Positions 43,677-53,294 of a stretch of 64,000 nt of DNA are shown here, piece after piece; position 1 is the first letter of the stretch, and each line of letters begins with the position of its first letter. Under the pieces are notes generated by a model, which ran no database searches, was not told where the DNA came from, and was given only the letters and a program-made list of their open reading frames with translations. The translations under genes and the position numbers were made by a program. Source of the DNA: Photobacterium jeanii (lineage in GTDB: Bacteria > Pseudomonadota > Gammaproteobacteria > Enterobacterales > Vibrionaceae); the NCBI RefSeq assembly GCF_001650345.1, contig NZ_LVHF01000030.1, positions 1-64,000 on the forward strand, in the 5' to 3' direction.

Positions 43677-43698
43677 ATTAGATTGAAAGCAATCTAAT
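43677..43698 (-). repeat. 9-bp inverted repeat upstream of atpI
   Basis: ATTAGATTG (43677-43685) and CAATCTAAT (43690-43698) around AAAG. It lies between the parB stop and atpI with no T-run after it in the direction of transcription, so it may be a parAB 3' structure, an atp operator or a weak terminator. Confidence 0.6.
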
Positions 43699-43784
43699 TG
43701 CATCAAAAAAAAGTGTTAGATTTTACAACACAATAACCTGATCACGTCATTGTAAATATTGCAACATCTTATCCACGTTTAACC

Positions 43785-44681
43785 TCACACTTCCTGACCA
43801 AACATTGCAAGGATTTGCGTCAGTTTGTGGGGTTCATCGTAAGCGATCACTATCTTGCCTTTCCCGCTTTTTTGCTGATTGAGAGCAACATCGGCCCCCA
43901 AGTGCTCACTTAAGCGGCGTTCAAGGTCAATCAACTTAGGATCCGGCGTCTTTTCTGCCGGTGCTGGCGTCGGGCTCAATAGCTTTTTAACCAGCTTTTC
44001 AGTATCGCGAACTGTTAGTAATTTGTTAACAACCGTCTGCGCGGCTTCCAGCTGCATTTCCGCCTCGGTTAACGCCAATAGCGCACGGGCATGACCCATT
44101 TCCAGTTGGCGTTGCTCGACCATGGTTTTCACTGGCGTCGATAACTGATTAAGACGCAATAAATTCGACACGCTGGCACGGGATTTACCCACCGCATCCG
44201 CCACTTGCTGGTGGGTAAGTGAGAACTCACTTTGCAGCTGCTCCAGCGCTTGTGCTTCTTCAATCGCGTTTAAGTCTTCGCGTTGAATATTTTCAATCAA
44301 TGCCATCGCAATGGCTGCGCGATCGTCAATTCCCTTGATAATACAAGGGACTTTCTGAAGCCCAGCTTGACGAGACGCCCGCCAGCGGCGTTCACCGGCA
44401 ATGATTTCGTAACTCTCATGCCCCACTTGGCGTACCACAATCGGTTGGATCACGCCTTGGGCTTTAATCGACTCCGCCAACTCAGCCAGTGCTTCATCCG
44501 CCATCACCTTGCGTGGCTGATATTGACCCGGCTGTAATTGACTGAGGGGTAAATCTTTTAAAGTACCTTCCGCTGACAGCGACTGCGCGCGTTCAGCATC
44601 TTGCTTTTTCGTTTGTGCCGCAGAACTCGTTGCCAATAGCGCATCAAGCCCTTTACCAAGGCCGCGTTTATTCATATTCAT
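43785..44681 (-). CDS. parB: chromosome partitioning protein ParB
   Basis: CTP-dependent DNA clamp that loads at parS and, with ParA, segregates the origin. 298 residues: N-terminal RGLGKGLDALL ParA-contact peptide, the CTPase ParB/Srx domain with GERRWRAS, then ENIQREDLNAIEEA and the HTH (VADAVGKSRASVSNLL), and a C-terminal dimerisation domain. ATG 44681 has AAGGG at 7 nt; ATG 44675 is a close alternative. A parS candidate lies at 62884. Confidence 0.97.
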   Translation of the reverse strand: MNMNKRGLGKGLDALLATSSAAQTKKQDAERAQSLSAEGTLKDLPLSQLQPGQYQPRKVMADEALAELAESIKAQGVIQPIVVRQVGHESYEIIAGERRWRASRQAGLQKVPCIIKGIDDRAAIAMALIENIQREDLNAIEEAQALEQLQSEFSLTHQQVADAVGKSRASVSNLLRLNQLSTPVKTMVEQRQLEMGHARALLALTEAEMQLEAAQTVVNKLLTVRDTEKLVKKLLSPTPAPAEKTPDPKLIDLERRLSEHLGADVALNQQKSGKGKIVIAYDEPHKLTQILAMFGQEV

Positions 44682-44708
44682 GGGTAACCCTTATGCCTGC
44701 GAATTTGC

Positions 44709-45491
44709 TTATGCTTGCTCTCGCGCTAACTCATCACGACGAATAATTTCCCCCGCCAAGGCTAGGTAAGCTTTAGCGCCGCTGGAATACTTGTCGTAAT
44801 ACATCGCAGGACGACCATGACTTGGCGCTTCAGCGAGTCGCACATTACGTGGGATCACGGTGCGGTAAACTTTGTCGCCAAAATGCTTTTTCAGTTGCTG
44901 CGAGACTTCGTTAGCGAGACGGTTACGCGGGTCAAACATGGTACGCAGAAGGCCTTCGATTTTTAAATCGGCATTTACGACCGCTGTCAGCTTGCTGATG
45001 GTATCCATCAATGCGGTTAAGCCTTCGAGGGCAAAATACTCGCACTGCATCGGCACTAATACCGAATCTGCAGCAGTCATGGCATTGATTGTAAGAAGGT
45101 TGAGCGCGGGAGGGCAATCAATAAAGATGAAATCATAGTTATCACGAACTGCAGCCAACGCGTTGCGTAAGCGCACTTCACGAGCGAAAACTTCCATCAA
45201 TTTAATTTCTGCAGCTGTGACGTCACCGTTCGCTGCAACCAAATGGTAGCCACCGGTTGTATCGGTAACTACCACTTGTTCAAATGGGGTTTCTTCGACC
45301 AAAAGATCATAAGCTGTGGCATCCACTTGATATTTATCGACACCGCTTGCCATGGTGGCATTACCTTGCGGATCTAAATCTATCAATAACACCTTACGCT
45401 GCGTCGCAGCCAGTGATGCTGCTAGGTTGACGCATGTAGTGGTTTTACCCACTCCGCCTTTCTGATTGGCGACAGCTATAACTCTTCCCAC
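44709..45491 (-). CDS. parA: chromosome partitioning ATPase ParA
   Basis: Deviant Walker-A ATPase that moves ParB-parS complexes. 260 residues with KGGVGKTT near the start (about 11-18), the Walker B FIFIDCPPALNLL, and the PRNVRLAEAPSHG segment of the chromosomal Soj branch. There is no N-terminal HTH, so it is a chromosome I-type ParA and not a plasmid or chromosome II ParA. It is 17 bp downstream of rsmG. Confidence 0.97.
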   Translation of the reverse strand: MGRVIAVANQKGGVGKTTTCVNLAASLAATQRKVLLIDLDPQGNATMASGVDKYQVDATAYDLLVEETPFEQVVVTDTTGGYHLVAANGDVTAAEIKLMEVFAREVRLRNALAAVRDNYDFIFIDCPPALNLLTINAMTAADSVLVPMQCEYFALEGLTALMDTISKLTAVVNADLKIEGLLRTMFDPRNRLANEVSQQLKKHFGDKVYRTVIPRNVRLAEAPSHGRPAMYYDKYSSGAKAYLALAGEIIRRDELAREQA

Positions 45492-45508
45492 GAAAAAACC
45501 TCAAGCAA

Positions 45509-46129
45509 TTAATCCTTTGCCGTCAAGATTACTAGATGACGCTCCCCTTCCAACTCAGGGACTTGCAAAGATTTGACCTTAGTCACAGAACACCACTCTG
45601 GTAGCTCTGCAACTTCCTGCTGATCGAACTGACCTTTCAGTGCCATAAAACAGCCGTTCTCAGCTGGCAGATGGCGACACCAAGACACCATGTCGGTCAT
45701 TGAGGCAAAAGCGCGGCTCAAAACACCGTCAAAACCGGTTTCAGGTTGGAATTCTTCCACTCGGCTTTGCACTGGCGTGACATTGGTGATTTTCAGCTCA
45801 AACAGCACCTGACGAATAAAGCGAATACGCTTGCCTAGGCTATCTAGTAAGGTGAAGGCTTTATCAGGGTTCATGATGGCCAACGGAATACCCGGTAGAC
45901 CAGGGCCAGTACCCACATCGATAAAATTTTCACCCGCAAGGTGTTCGCTGACCACGATACTATCCATGATATGTTTCACTATCATCTCATGAGGATCGCG
46001 GACCGACGTCAGATTATACGCTTTATTCCACTTGTGGAGCAGCTCTACATAACCGATCAGTTGATCCAGCTGCTGCTCGCTCACTTGTAATTCAGTTTGC
46101 GCGATTAATTGCGCTAAACGCTGTTTCAC
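45509..46129 (-). CDS. rsmG: 16S rRNA (guanine-527-N7)-methyltransferase
   Basis: 206-residue SAM methyltransferase that modifies G527 of 16S rRNA; loss gives low-level streptomycin resistance in E. coli. The SAM loop is [18 protein letters not shown] and the KHIMDSI segment lies before it. It is 10 bp downstream of mnmG and upstream of parA, the usual gid cluster. Confidence 0.96.
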   Translation of the reverse strand: MKQRLAQLIAQTELQVSEQQLDQLIGYVELLHKWNKAYNLTSVRDPHEMIVKHIMDSIVVSEHLAGENFIDVGTGPGLPGIPLAIMNPDKAFTLLDSLGKRIRFIRQVLFELKITNVTPVQSRVEEFQPETGFDGVLSRAFASMTDMVSWCRHLPAENGCFMALKGQFDQQEVAELPEWCSVTKVKSLQVPELEGERHLVILTAKD

Positions 46130-46139
46130 TATAACGCTC

Positions 46140-48029
46140 CTATTCGCCTTTCTTCAGTAAACCTTGTTTTTTCAGGTAAACCAGTAGCAATGAGATTGCC
46201 GCAGGGGTAATACCCGAAATACGCGATGCCATACCAATGGTTTCCGGCTTAGCGTCATTCAGTTTGGCGATCACTTCGTTCGACAACCCTTTCACCACAC
46301 TGTAATCAAGATCAAACGGCAATTTGGTCTTCTCATGACGAAGGGATTTTTCAACTTCGTCTTTCTGACGCTCGATGTAGCCTTGGTATTTCACCTGAAT
46401 CTCAACCTGCTCGCTCGCTTGAACATCAGGGTGAGCAGGGGCAAACGCTTCAAGTTCCGTTAATTGCTCGTAAGTCACTTCCGGACGACGCAGAAGATCT
46501 TCACCGCTTGCTTCACGGTTGATCGGCGTTTTAAGGATCGCGTTAACGCTATCAACGTGTTCAGATCCTGTGTGGATCCAAATATCTTTCAGACGTTGAC
46601 GCTCTTGGGCGATGTTTTCCATTTTTTCGTTGAAACGTGCCCAACGCGCGTCGTCAACCAAGCCCAATTCACGACCCATTTCGGTCAGGCGAATATCAGC
46701 GTTGTCTTCACGTAGCAGCAGACGGTATTCGGCACGTGAAGTAAACATGCGGTACGGTTCTTTGGTACCCATGGTTGAAAGGTCGTCGATCAACACGCCC
46801 ATGTAAGCTTGGTCGCGGCGTGGACTCCAGCCTTCTTTGTCTTGTGCTTGCAGCGCGGCGTTCATACCTGCCAGCAAACCTTGTGCAGCGGCTTCTTCAT
46901 AACCAGTGGTACCGTTGATTTGGCCCGCAAAGAACAAACCGTCGATAAACTTGGTTTCAAATGTTTGTTTCAGATCGCGTGGGTCGAAGAAATCGTACTC
47001 AATCGCATAACCTGGACGCACAATCGCTGCATTCTCAAAACCTTTCATTGAGCGCACGATGTCCATTTGCACATCAAATGGCAAGCTGGTGGAGATCCCG
47101 TTCGGGTACAGCTCGTGCGTCGTTAGACCTTCAGGCTCAATAAAGATCTGGTGGCTATCTTTATCAGCAAAACGCATTACCTTGTCTTCAATCGACGGAC
47201 AGTAACGCGGGCCGATCCCTTCAATCACCCCAGAGTACATCGGGCTACGATCCAAGTTGTTGCGGATCACATCGTGAGTGCGCTCATTGGTGTGGGTGAT
47301 AAAACACGGGATCTGACGTGGATGATCCGATTGCTTGCCCATGAAAGAGAACAATGGGGTCGGATTATCGCCATGTTGTGCTTGAAGCTGGCTAAAATCG
47401 ACGGTTCGCGCATCAATACGTGGCGGAGTACCGGTTTTTAGACGATCCACACGGAATGGAAGATCACGTAGTCGATTAGCAAGTGCAATCGACGGTGGAT
47501 CGCCCGCGCGGCCGCCGCTGTAGTTTTCAAGACCGATGTGGATCTTACCGCCTAAGAAAGTACCGACTGTCAGTACAACGGTTTTCGCACGGAATTTAAG
47601 ACCCATTTCAGTCACTGCACCAACAACACGTTGATTTTCAACGATAAGGTCGTCTACCGACTGTTGGAACAACATTAAATTTGGTTGGTTTTCAAGCGCT
47701 TCACGTACTGCGGCTTTGTACAAAGCACGATCCGCTTGGGCACGAGTTGCGCGTACTGCAGGGCCTTTCGACGAGTTCAAGGTACGGAATTGGATCCCGC
47801 CTTTGTCGATCGCACGTGCCATTAAACCGCCAAGGGCATCCACTTCCTTAACCAGGTGTCCTTTCCCGATCCCACCAATTGCTGGGTTACATGACATTTG
47901 GCCCAATGTATCGATGTTATGGGTTAGCAATAACGTTTTCTGACCCATTCGAGCTGCAGCTAGCGCGGCTTCAGTACCGGCATGACCACCACCAACAACG
48001 ATGACATCAAAATTTTCCTGGTAAAACAT
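46140..48029 (-). CDS. mnmG: tRNA uridine-5-carboxymethylaminomethyl modification protein MnmG
   Basis: FAD enzyme that, with MnmE, makes cmnm5U34 in certain tRNAs. 629 residues: FAD-binding [17 protein letters not shown] near the start, the [21 protein letters not shown] loop nearby (C in MSCNPAIGG), a second dinucleotide segment, and a C-terminal helical MnmE-binding domain. GAGGTAG precedes the ATG. It flanks oriC on the left and reads away from it, as in E. coli. Confidence 0.97.
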   Translation of the reverse strand: MFYQENFDVIVVGGGHAGTEAALAAARMGQKTLLLTHNIDTLGQMSCNPAIGGIGKGHLVKEVDALGGLMARAIDKGGIQFRTLNSSKGPAVRATRAQADRALYKAAVREALENQPNLMLFQQSVDDLIVENQRVVGAVTEMGLKFRAKTVVLTVGTFLGGKIHIGLENYSGGRAGDPPSIALANRLRDLPFRVDRLKTGTPPRIDARTVDFSQLQAQHGDNPTPLFSFMGKQSDHPRQIPCFITHTNERTHDVIRNNLDRSPMYSGVIEGIGPRYCPSIEDKVMRFADKDSHQIFIEPEGLTTHELYPNGISTSLPFDVQMDIVRSMKGFENAAIVRPGYAIEYDFFDPRDLKQTFETKFIDGLFFAGQINGTTGYEEAAAQGLLAGMNAALQAQDKEGWSPRRDQAYMGVLIDDLSTMGTKEPYRMFTSRAEYRLLLREDNADIRLTEMGRELGLVDDARWARFNEKMENIAQERQRLKDIWIHTGSEHVDSVNAILKTPINREASGEDLLRRPEVTYEQLTELEAFAPAHPDVQASEQVEIQVKYQGYIERQKDEVEKSLRHEKTKLPFDLDYSVVKGLSNEVIAKLNDAKPETIGMASRISGITPAAISLLLVYLKKQGLLKKGE

Positions 48030-48119
48030 GGAACTACCTCAGGTATTTAAATCGCCAGTGAATTAGCTTCAAGCAAAGGGGGTGTATTCTATCTTGTTTC
48101 GCTTGAAGAGAGAATCTTT

Positions 48120-48410
48120 CATCAAGATCATTTGATCATCCAAAGTATGGCTCTTAAATATATATAAAGATCTTTTAAAGAGATCTTCTGTTAGATCTAC
48201 TATTAGGATCGCCTGATCGTGTGGATAAGTGATAAATGATCCTAATGATCATGTATTTAGAGAGGATCATTAATTGTGGAGTAGCATGGATCATCTTTAG
48301 GAGTAGCTGGGATCAAAATGGGGACTTATCAACAGGGGGAGTGCGGTGCATAACTTATTCAATGGATAACTATGGGTTGATCACCGTTTAGATCTATAGT
48401 TATCCACAGA
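48120..48410. other. chromosomal replication origin oriC
   Basis: Located between mnmG and mioC, and collinear with E. coli oriC. The unwinding element has three GATCT 13-mers at 48169-48181, 48182-48194 and 48194-48206 (GATCTTTTAAAGA is the first), preceded by a TA-rich stretch. DnaA boxes: perfect TGTGGATAA (48220-48228, R1-like) and TTATCCACA (48400-48408, R4-like); one-mismatch TTATCAACA (48327-48335, R2-like) and ATGGATAAC region (48362-48370, R3-like). Fourteen GATC sites occur from 48126 to 48394, giving SeqA/Dam control. Confidence 0.95.
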
Positions 48411-48463
48411 ATAAAGTTGAAAAAAACACGAATTTTGGGATGAAAATTGGCTACTTTTTCATC

Positions 48464-48904
48464 TTACAATTGGTTTTTCCACGTCATTAGCCAGTTTTCA
48501 GCAGGATCTTCAGGTACCGGATGTTGAGATACATCGATATCTAAACGCTCACCAACACGGATCGCGCCCAGTTGCGAGAGCTGCTGATCGAGTAGTTTGG
48601 CTGCGGCACAAAAGGTGTCATAGCTCGAATCGCCCAAGCCAACCATACCAAAGTGCAGCCCGCTAAGATCCGGTTGTTGAGCTTGCAGCTGCGCCATAAA
48701 TGGCTTGATGTTATCGGGCAGTTCACCGGCACCGTGGGTTGAACAGACCACTAACCAGTGGCCATTGAGGGGAAGTTCGCTTAAATCGGCTTGGTTGATA
48801 ACTTCGGTGCTGTGGCCATCGTCTTCGAGAAGCTCTGACAGGTGGTCAGCAACGTATTCTGCACCGCCTAAGGTGCTGCCTGTGATCAGGGTAATGTGGC
48901 TCAT
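48464..48904 (-). CDS. mioC: flavodoxin-like protein MioC
   Basis: 146-residue FMN-binding flavodoxin fold, with the phosphate loop TGSTLGGAEYVADHL at the start and the FMN-contact GLGDSSYDTFCAA segment. E. coli MioC acts as electron carrier for biotin synthase in vitro. It reads towards oriC, so its transcription can affect initiation, as shown for E. coli. Its upstream region carries a DnaA-box-like sequence at 49118. Confidence 0.95.
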   Translation of the reverse strand: MSHITLITGSTLGGAEYVADHLSELLEDDGHSTEVINQADLSELPLNGHWLVVCSTHGAGELPDNIKPFMAQLQAQQPDLSGLHFGMVGLGDSSYDTFCAAAKLLDQQLSQLGAIRVGERLDIDVSQHPVPEDPAENWLMTWKNQL

Positions 48905-49220
48905 AAGGGACCTCTAGGTTCTTGTCTTGGTGTTGATTGTACGCGCCCGAGAGCAAGATTAAAGAGAAGAAATGTAGGGGTATTTGCCTTGGTTGGTGAT
49001 GAAAGACCACGAGGGTTGCGGTGTTTGAATATTGTGTAGCGATAGCGCGGGTGAGCCTTACGCGTGAAGAGCAAGAAAGAGGGCGTGAGCGTTACTTTGC
49101 GGTGTGTTGGGGATAACTGTGGATAGTTAGCAAGAAAATGTATTGAGATGGGGAGCATCCCCAAGCACGGATCGTACTTGGGGTGATGATCGTCACAGTC
49201 GCGATAGCGACAGGATCCGA
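48905..49220. other. mnmE-mioC intergenic region with DnaA-box-like sequence
   Basis: 316 bp. TGTGGATAG at 49118-49126 is one base from the DnaA box, and a neighbouring GGGGATAAC (49110-49117) is a weaker match. At the right end two overlapping hairpins share a strand: GGGGA/TCCCC (49150-49154 with 49058+100 to 49162) and CCCCAAG (49159-49165) / CTTGGGG (49077+100 to 49183), so only one can form. No T-run follows. No gene is supported. Confidence 0.55.
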
Positions 49221-50588
49221 TTATTTACCGATGCAGAATGAAGTGAAGATCCGACCTAAAAGATCGTCGGAGCTGAATTCGCCGGTAATTTCACTTAAGT
49301 GTTGCTGTGCGAGGCGAAGCTCTTCTGCCAAAATTTCACCAGCCATAAAGCCTTCAAGTTGGTCTTTACCGGTTTCAAGGTGGCTTGCGGCACGCTCTAG
49401 TGCTTCTAGGTGACGACGACGGGCCATAAAGCCGCCCTCAGTCGTACCTGAGAAGCCCATACACTCTTTGAGGTGCTCACGTAGGCTTTCAACGCCATCG
49501 CCTGTACGTGCTGATAGGCGGATGAGGGTTGGGTTGTTGACGTGGCAAATGCCAGCGTCTTCGCCTGTTAGCTCGACTTTATTGCGGATCACCGTCAGCC
49601 CCATGCTTGGTGGGAGACGTTCGATAAAGTCAGGCCAAATGTCAGCAGGATCGGTGGCATCTGTGGTGGTGCTGTCGACCATAAATAGCACCCGATCGGC
49701 TTGTTGGATTTCTTCCCACGCCCGTTCGATACCAATGCGCTCGACTTCGTCAGAGGCTTCACGTAGGCCGGCGGTGTCGATGATGTGCAGTGGCATGCCA
49801 TCGATGTGGATATGCTCGCGAAGGACGTCACGGGTAGTACCGGCAATATCGGTCACGATAGCGCTGTCTTTACCAGAGAGAGCGTTGAGCAGGCTCGATT
49901 TACCCGCGTTCGGGCGACCAGCAATGACCACTTTCATCCCTTCACGGATAATGGCACCTTGATTGGCTTCGCGGCGTACTGCTTCAAGGCGATCAATGAT
50001 GCCGTTAAGGTCGGTACTGACTTTGCCATCTGATAAGAAGTCGATTTCTTCTTCCGGGAAATCAATCGCGGCTTCAACGTAAATGCGCAGGTGAATAAGG
50101 GCTTCCACCAGCTCGTTTACACGGGTCGAAAACGCGCCTTGCAGCGATTTAAAAGCACTTTTTGCCGCTTCTTCTGAGCTGGCGTCGATCAAATCGGCAA
50201 TGGCTTCGGCTTGGGCTAAATCAAGTTTGTCGTTCATGAAAGCGCGCTCAGAGAATTCCCCCGGGCGAGCGGCACGGATACCATCAATCTGCAAGATACG
50301 CTTGATCATCATATCCATCAGTACAGGACCGCCGTGGCCTTGGAGCTCTAACACATCTTCGCCAGTGAACGAGTTTGGTCCTTTAAAGAATAACGCGATG
50401 CCCTGATCCAGTGCGCTCCCGTCTTCATTTTTAAATGGCAAATATTCAGCGTAACGGGGTTTCAGTTCACGACCCGCAACCGCAAGAGCTACTTCAGTGG
50501 CTTTCGGGCCAGAAACGCGGATGATGCCGACGCCGCCACGGCCTGGTGGGGTTGCCTGCGCAACAATGGTATCAGTGTGTTCGATCAT
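49221..50588 (-). CDS. mnmE: tRNA modification GTPase MnmE
   Basis: Potassium-activated GTPase that partners MnmG in U34 modification. 455 residues: N-terminal formyl-THF-binding dimerisation domain (about 1-120), helical domain, and an inserted G domain with P-loop GRPNAGKS (224-231), DIAGTTRD switch and DTAGLRE. The C-terminal FCIGK end with the conserved Cys452 is intact. It is separated from yidC upstream by a terminator. Confidence 0.97.
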   Translation of the reverse strand: MIEHTDTIVAQATPPGRGGVGIIRVSGPKATEVALAVAGRELKPRYAEYLPFKNEDGSALDQGIALFFKGPNSFTGEDVLELQGHGGPVLMDMMIKRILQIDGIRAARPGEFSERAFMNDKLDLAQAEAIADLIDASSEEAAKSAFKSLQGAFSTRVNELVEALIHLRIYVEAAIDFPEEEIDFLSDGKVSTDLNGIIDRLEAVRREANQGAIIREGMKVVIAGRPNAGKSSLLNALSGKDSAIVTDIAGTTRDVLREHIHIDGMPLHIIDTAGLREASDEVERIGIERAWEEIQQADRVLFMVDSTTTDATDPADIWPDFIERLPPSMGLTVIRNKVELTGEDAGICHVNNPTLIRLSARTGDGVESLREHLKECMGFSGTTEGGFMARRRHLEALERAASHLETGKDQLEGFMAGEILAEELRLAQQHLSEITGEFSSDDLLGRIFTSFCIGK

Positions 50589-50725
50589 AACTTTGGCTTA
50601 ATTCGTAAAATTCGCGCTAATTGTAAACAGAGTTGACCGGAAAACCTAGCCACCCATTCATCGCTTGGCATGGGAGGTGGTTGCGGTGAACCCTGACTTG
50701 GTTACAACTATAGGCTAAATGAGAT

Positions 50726-50754
50726 AGAAAAAAGGCGACCCGAAGGTCGCCTTA
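50726..50754 (-). terminator. terminator after yidC
   Basis: AAGGCGACC (50732-50740) and GGTCGCCTT (50745-50753) pair around CGAA, with a minus-strand T-run after the stem. It ends the rpmH-rnpA-yidD-yidC transcript 19 bp after the yidC stop. Confidence 0.9.
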
Positions 50755-50772
50755 GTCGAAGTAGGTTAGCAA

Positions 50773-52386
50773 TTACTTGCTATGTAAGCCTTTCTTCTCA
50801 AGGGCACGGTAAATCAGTGTTTGCTGAATTAGCGTTACGATGTTCGATACTAGCCAGTATAGAACTAGACCTGATGGGAAGAACAGGAAGAAGAAAGTGA
50901 ACATCACAGGCATGAAGGTCATGATCTTCTGTTGCATTGGATCGGTTACTGTCGTTGGGCTCATTTTTTGGATCATGAACATCGACGCACCCATCAGGAT
51001 AGGCAAGATGAAGTAAGGGTCTTGCGCTGATAGGTCGTGGATCCAGCCAAAGAATGGCGCGTGACGTAGCTCAACCGACTCCATTAGTGCCCAGTACAGC
51101 GAAATGAAGATAGGCATTTGTAGCAAGATAGGTAGACAGCCACCCAGTGGGTTCACTTTTTCTTTCTTGTACAGTTCCATCATTTCTTGGCTCATGCGTT
51201 GACGGTCGTCGCCGAAACGTTCACGCATTGCTGTCAGCTTAGGCTGAAGCATACGCATTTTCGCCATTGAGGTGTACTGTGCTTTAGTTAGCGGGTACAT
51301 CGCACCACGTACGATGAAGGTCAGTACCATGATAGCCAGACCCCAGTTCACCACGATACCTTGGATGAAAGACAGTAGGGTATGAAGTGGGCTTGCGATG
51401 AACCACAACCAACCGTAGTCGACAGTTAGGTTAAGGTTTTTCGCTGTCGCTTCCATTTGGTCTTGAAGCTTAGGACCTACCCATAGGGTAGATGTTAGTG
51501 TTTGCTCACTACCTGGTGCTACCGTTTCTGCTGGTAGGCGAACACCGATGTAACCTTGACCGTTGCTTGCGCGGGTGTACAGGTTCGATGCTTGATCAGC
51601 ACGAGGGATCCACGCTGATACGAAGTAGTGTTGTAGCATTGCAGCCCAACCTTGATTCGTTGTCAGGTTAAGGTTCTTTTCCTGCATGTCATCAAAGCTG
51701 TATTTTTTGTAGTTGGTTTCGTCAGTTGAGTACGCACCACCACGGTAAGTTGGCATGGTTAGGCTACCACCGTCGTCCATCAGGTTTTGGCGAAGTTGTG
51801 CGTACATTTGTACGTTCGCCGCTTTGTCTGATTGGTTATCGACTGTGTATTGAACGTCGATAGCGTAGCTGCCGCGTTTCACTACGAAAGTCTTGGTGTA
51901 GTTGATGCCGTCTTTGCTGTACGTCATTGGAACGCGTAGTTCGTCTTGACCGTCAGCAAGAGTGAATTCTGTACCTTCAACTTGAAGTTGTGCACGACCG
52001 TCAGTCGAGTCGATACCGTTAGCACCAATCAGGCCTGATTGCGCGATGTAACGGTGACCTTCGTCGTTTTTAAGCAGTACGAATGGGTCTTCTGAATCTA
52101 GTTCGTTATCGTAAGCCAGTAGTTTAGCTTCGATTACGTCACCACCAAGCGTATCTACTGTTAGAGCCAGTACGTCTGTGTTGATAGTGATGAGGTTATT
52201 GGACGTGCTTTGGTCAGTAACTGGTTGGCCATCTGCCGAATGTGAAGGCACATCACCACTGTTGTTAACTTGCTGCGCTACTCCCTGTCCTTGTACTTGC
52301 GGGTTGTTGTCCATATTCCACTGTTGGAACAGTAGGAAAGAGACAAACAGTAGGGCTATTAACAGAATATTGCGTTGGGCATCCAT
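50773..52386 (-). CDS. yidC: membrane protein insertase YidC
   Basis: Inserts and folds inner-membrane proteins alone or with SecYEG; F0 c (AtpE) is a known E. coli client. 537 residues: N-terminal membrane helix ([14 protein letters not shown]), a large periplasmic beta domain (about 60-330) and five C-terminal helices with the conserved groove region ([40 protein letters not shown]). It is 2 bp downstream of yidD. Confidence 0.97.
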   Translation of the reverse strand: MDAQRNILLIALLFVSFLLFQQWNMDNNPQVQGQGVAQQVNNSGDVPSHSADGQPVTDQSTSNNLITINTDVLALTVDTLGGDVIEAKLLAYDNELDSEDPFVLLKNDEGHRYIAQSGLIGANGIDSTDGRAQLQVEGTEFTLADGQDELRVPMTYSKDGINYTKTFVVKRGSYAIDVQYTVDNQSDKAANVQMYAQLRQNLMDDGGSLTMPTYRGGAYSTDETNYKKYSFDDMQEKNLNLTTNQGWAAMLQHYFVSAWIPRADQASNLYTRASNGQGYIGVRLPAETVAPGSEQTLTSTLWVGPKLQDQMEATAKNLNLTVDYGWLWFIASPLHTLLSFIQGIVVNWGLAIMVLTFIVRGAMYPLTKAQYTSMAKMRMLQPKLTAMRERFGDDRQRMSQEMMELYKKEKVNPLGGCLPILLQMPIFISLYWALMESVELRHAPFFGWIHDLSAQDPYFILPILMGASMFMIQKMSPTTVTDPMQQKIMTFMPVMFTFFFLFFPSGLVLYWLVSNIVTLIQQTLIYRALEKKGLHSK

Positions 52387-52388
52387 CG

Positions 52389-52646
52389 TTAATTATCTCT
52401 GTCGTTATGCTTGGTGGGCGGAACGGGGTCGAAACCTCCGTTGTTCAAAGGATGACATCTTAATAGACGTTTCGCTGCTAACCAACAACCTTTTATCGAT
52501 CCATGTGTTTTTACTGCTTCAATAGCGTATTGCGAACAAGTAGGGGTGAAACGACAACGAGGCCCGATTAACGGACTGATAGCGAGTTGGTAAAAGCGGA
52601 CTAGTCCAATGACTAGCCACGCGAAGGGCGAGACAGGCGATGCCAT
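52389..52646 (-). CDS. yidD: membrane protein insertion efficiency factor YidD
   Basis: 85-residue small protein with the family core [20 protein letters not shown] and three conserved Cys ([22 protein letters not shown]). It assists YidC insertion. It overlaps the 3' end of rnpA by 34 bp in another frame, an overlap also seen in other gammaproteobacteria. Confidence 0.95.
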   Translation of the reverse strand: MASPVSPFAWLVIGLVRFYQLAISPLIGPRCRFTPTCSQYAIEAVKTHGSIKGCWLAAKRLLRCHPLNNGGFDPVPPTKHNDRDN

Positions 52647-52969
52647 AATTTATCTAACAGTTTAAAGAGCTCTTCGTTGCTCAGCTCTTGGGCACTCTTC
52701 TTGGCGATAACGACAAAATCTTTCGCAGGTAAGTCTGCTTGCTTAAGACGAAAACTTTCACGTACGAGACGTTTGAAGTGGTTGCGACCCACTGCTGTTT
52801 TGATCTGTTTTTTCGGCACTGCAAGACCAAGGCGAGGGTGGTTTAGGTCGTTAGGTCGGGCAAGAATAGTTAAGTGAGGAGAGCCAGCGCGGTGAGCTTG
52901 CTGGAAGACATTTTTATAATCTTCGGGAGTTAACAGACGTAACTCCCGAGAAAAGCCTAGCTTATTCAA
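52613..52969 (-). CDS. rnpA: ribonuclease P protein component
   Basis: 118-residue basic protein that binds the catalytic RNase P RNA for 5' processing of tRNA. The signature RNR box appears here as [16 protein letters not shown] (GRN-x-x-KR-x-x-R-E). It is encoded 12 bp after rpmH and overlaps yidD. The RNase P RNA gene itself is not in this window. Confidence 0.96.
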   Translation of the reverse strand: MNKLGFSRELRLLTPEDYKNVFQQAHRAGSPHLTILARPNDLNHPRLGLAVPKKQIKTAVGRNHFKRLVRESFRLKQADLPAKDFVVIAKKSAQELSNEELFKLLDKLWHRLSRPSRG

Positions 52970-52981
52970 AATAATCAGAGA

Positions 52982-53116
52982 TTATTTAGAAAGGCGCTTA
53001 CGGCCTTTAGCACGACGTGCATTGATAGTTGCGCGACCGTTCTTAGTAGCCATGCGAGCACGGAAGCCGTGAGTACGCTTGCGCTTTAGAACTGAAGGTT
53101 GAAAAGTGCGTTTCAT
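52982..53116 (-). CDS. rpmH: 50S ribosomal protein L34
   Basis: A 44-codon gene, too short for the usual ORF cutoff. It reads [20 protein letters not shown] and ends in AKGRKRLSK, the canonical L34 sequence. AAGGTAA lies 6 nt before the ATG. It is the first gene of the rpmH-rnpA-yidD-yidC run, with two promoters and a structured leader upstream. Confidence 0.98.
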   Translation of the reverse strand: MKRTFQPSVLKRKRTHGFRARMATKNGRATINARRAKGRKRLSK

Positions 53117-53206
53117 GGTTTTACCTTAAAATTAACTGATCAGTTTTTAAGTTTGTTATTTAGTTTCGGATGATATTTCATCCGCGACCTCTAACAAAGA
53201 GGCGGA
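53117..53206 (-). promoter_or_regulatory. rpmH 5' UTR with two hairpins
   Basis: Between the proximal promoter and rpmH the leader can form two stems: CCTCT/AGAGG (53188-53192 with 53198-53202) and CGGATGA/TCATCCG (53166-53172 region with 53177-53183). They may modulate translation or stability of this ribosomal-protein message; this is inference. Confidence 0.5.
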
Positions 53207-53235
53207 ATTGTAATCACTGACTCTTAAAGAGTCAA
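53207..53235 (-). promoter_or_regulatory. rpmH proximal promoter overlapped by a dyad
   Basis: Minus strand TTGACT (53230-53235), 17-bp spacer, TACAAT (53207-53212): a strong sigma70 promoter. A perfect 17-bp dyad, TGACTCTT-A-AAGAGTCA (53218-53234), covers the -35 and most of the spacer and could be an operator. Confidence 0.83.
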
Positions 53236-53266
53236 TCATTAACCCATCTATACAGACGGGCGCTGA

Positions 53267-53294
53267 ATTATACGTTTTACAGCTCAGAGTGCAA
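53267..53294 (-). promoter_or_regulatory. rpmH distal promoter
   Basis: Minus strand TTGCAC (53289-53294), 16-bp spacer, perfect TATAAT (53267-53272). The -35 lies inside the 3' end of the ABC ATPase gene, so the two transcription units overlap slightly. Confidence 0.72.
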
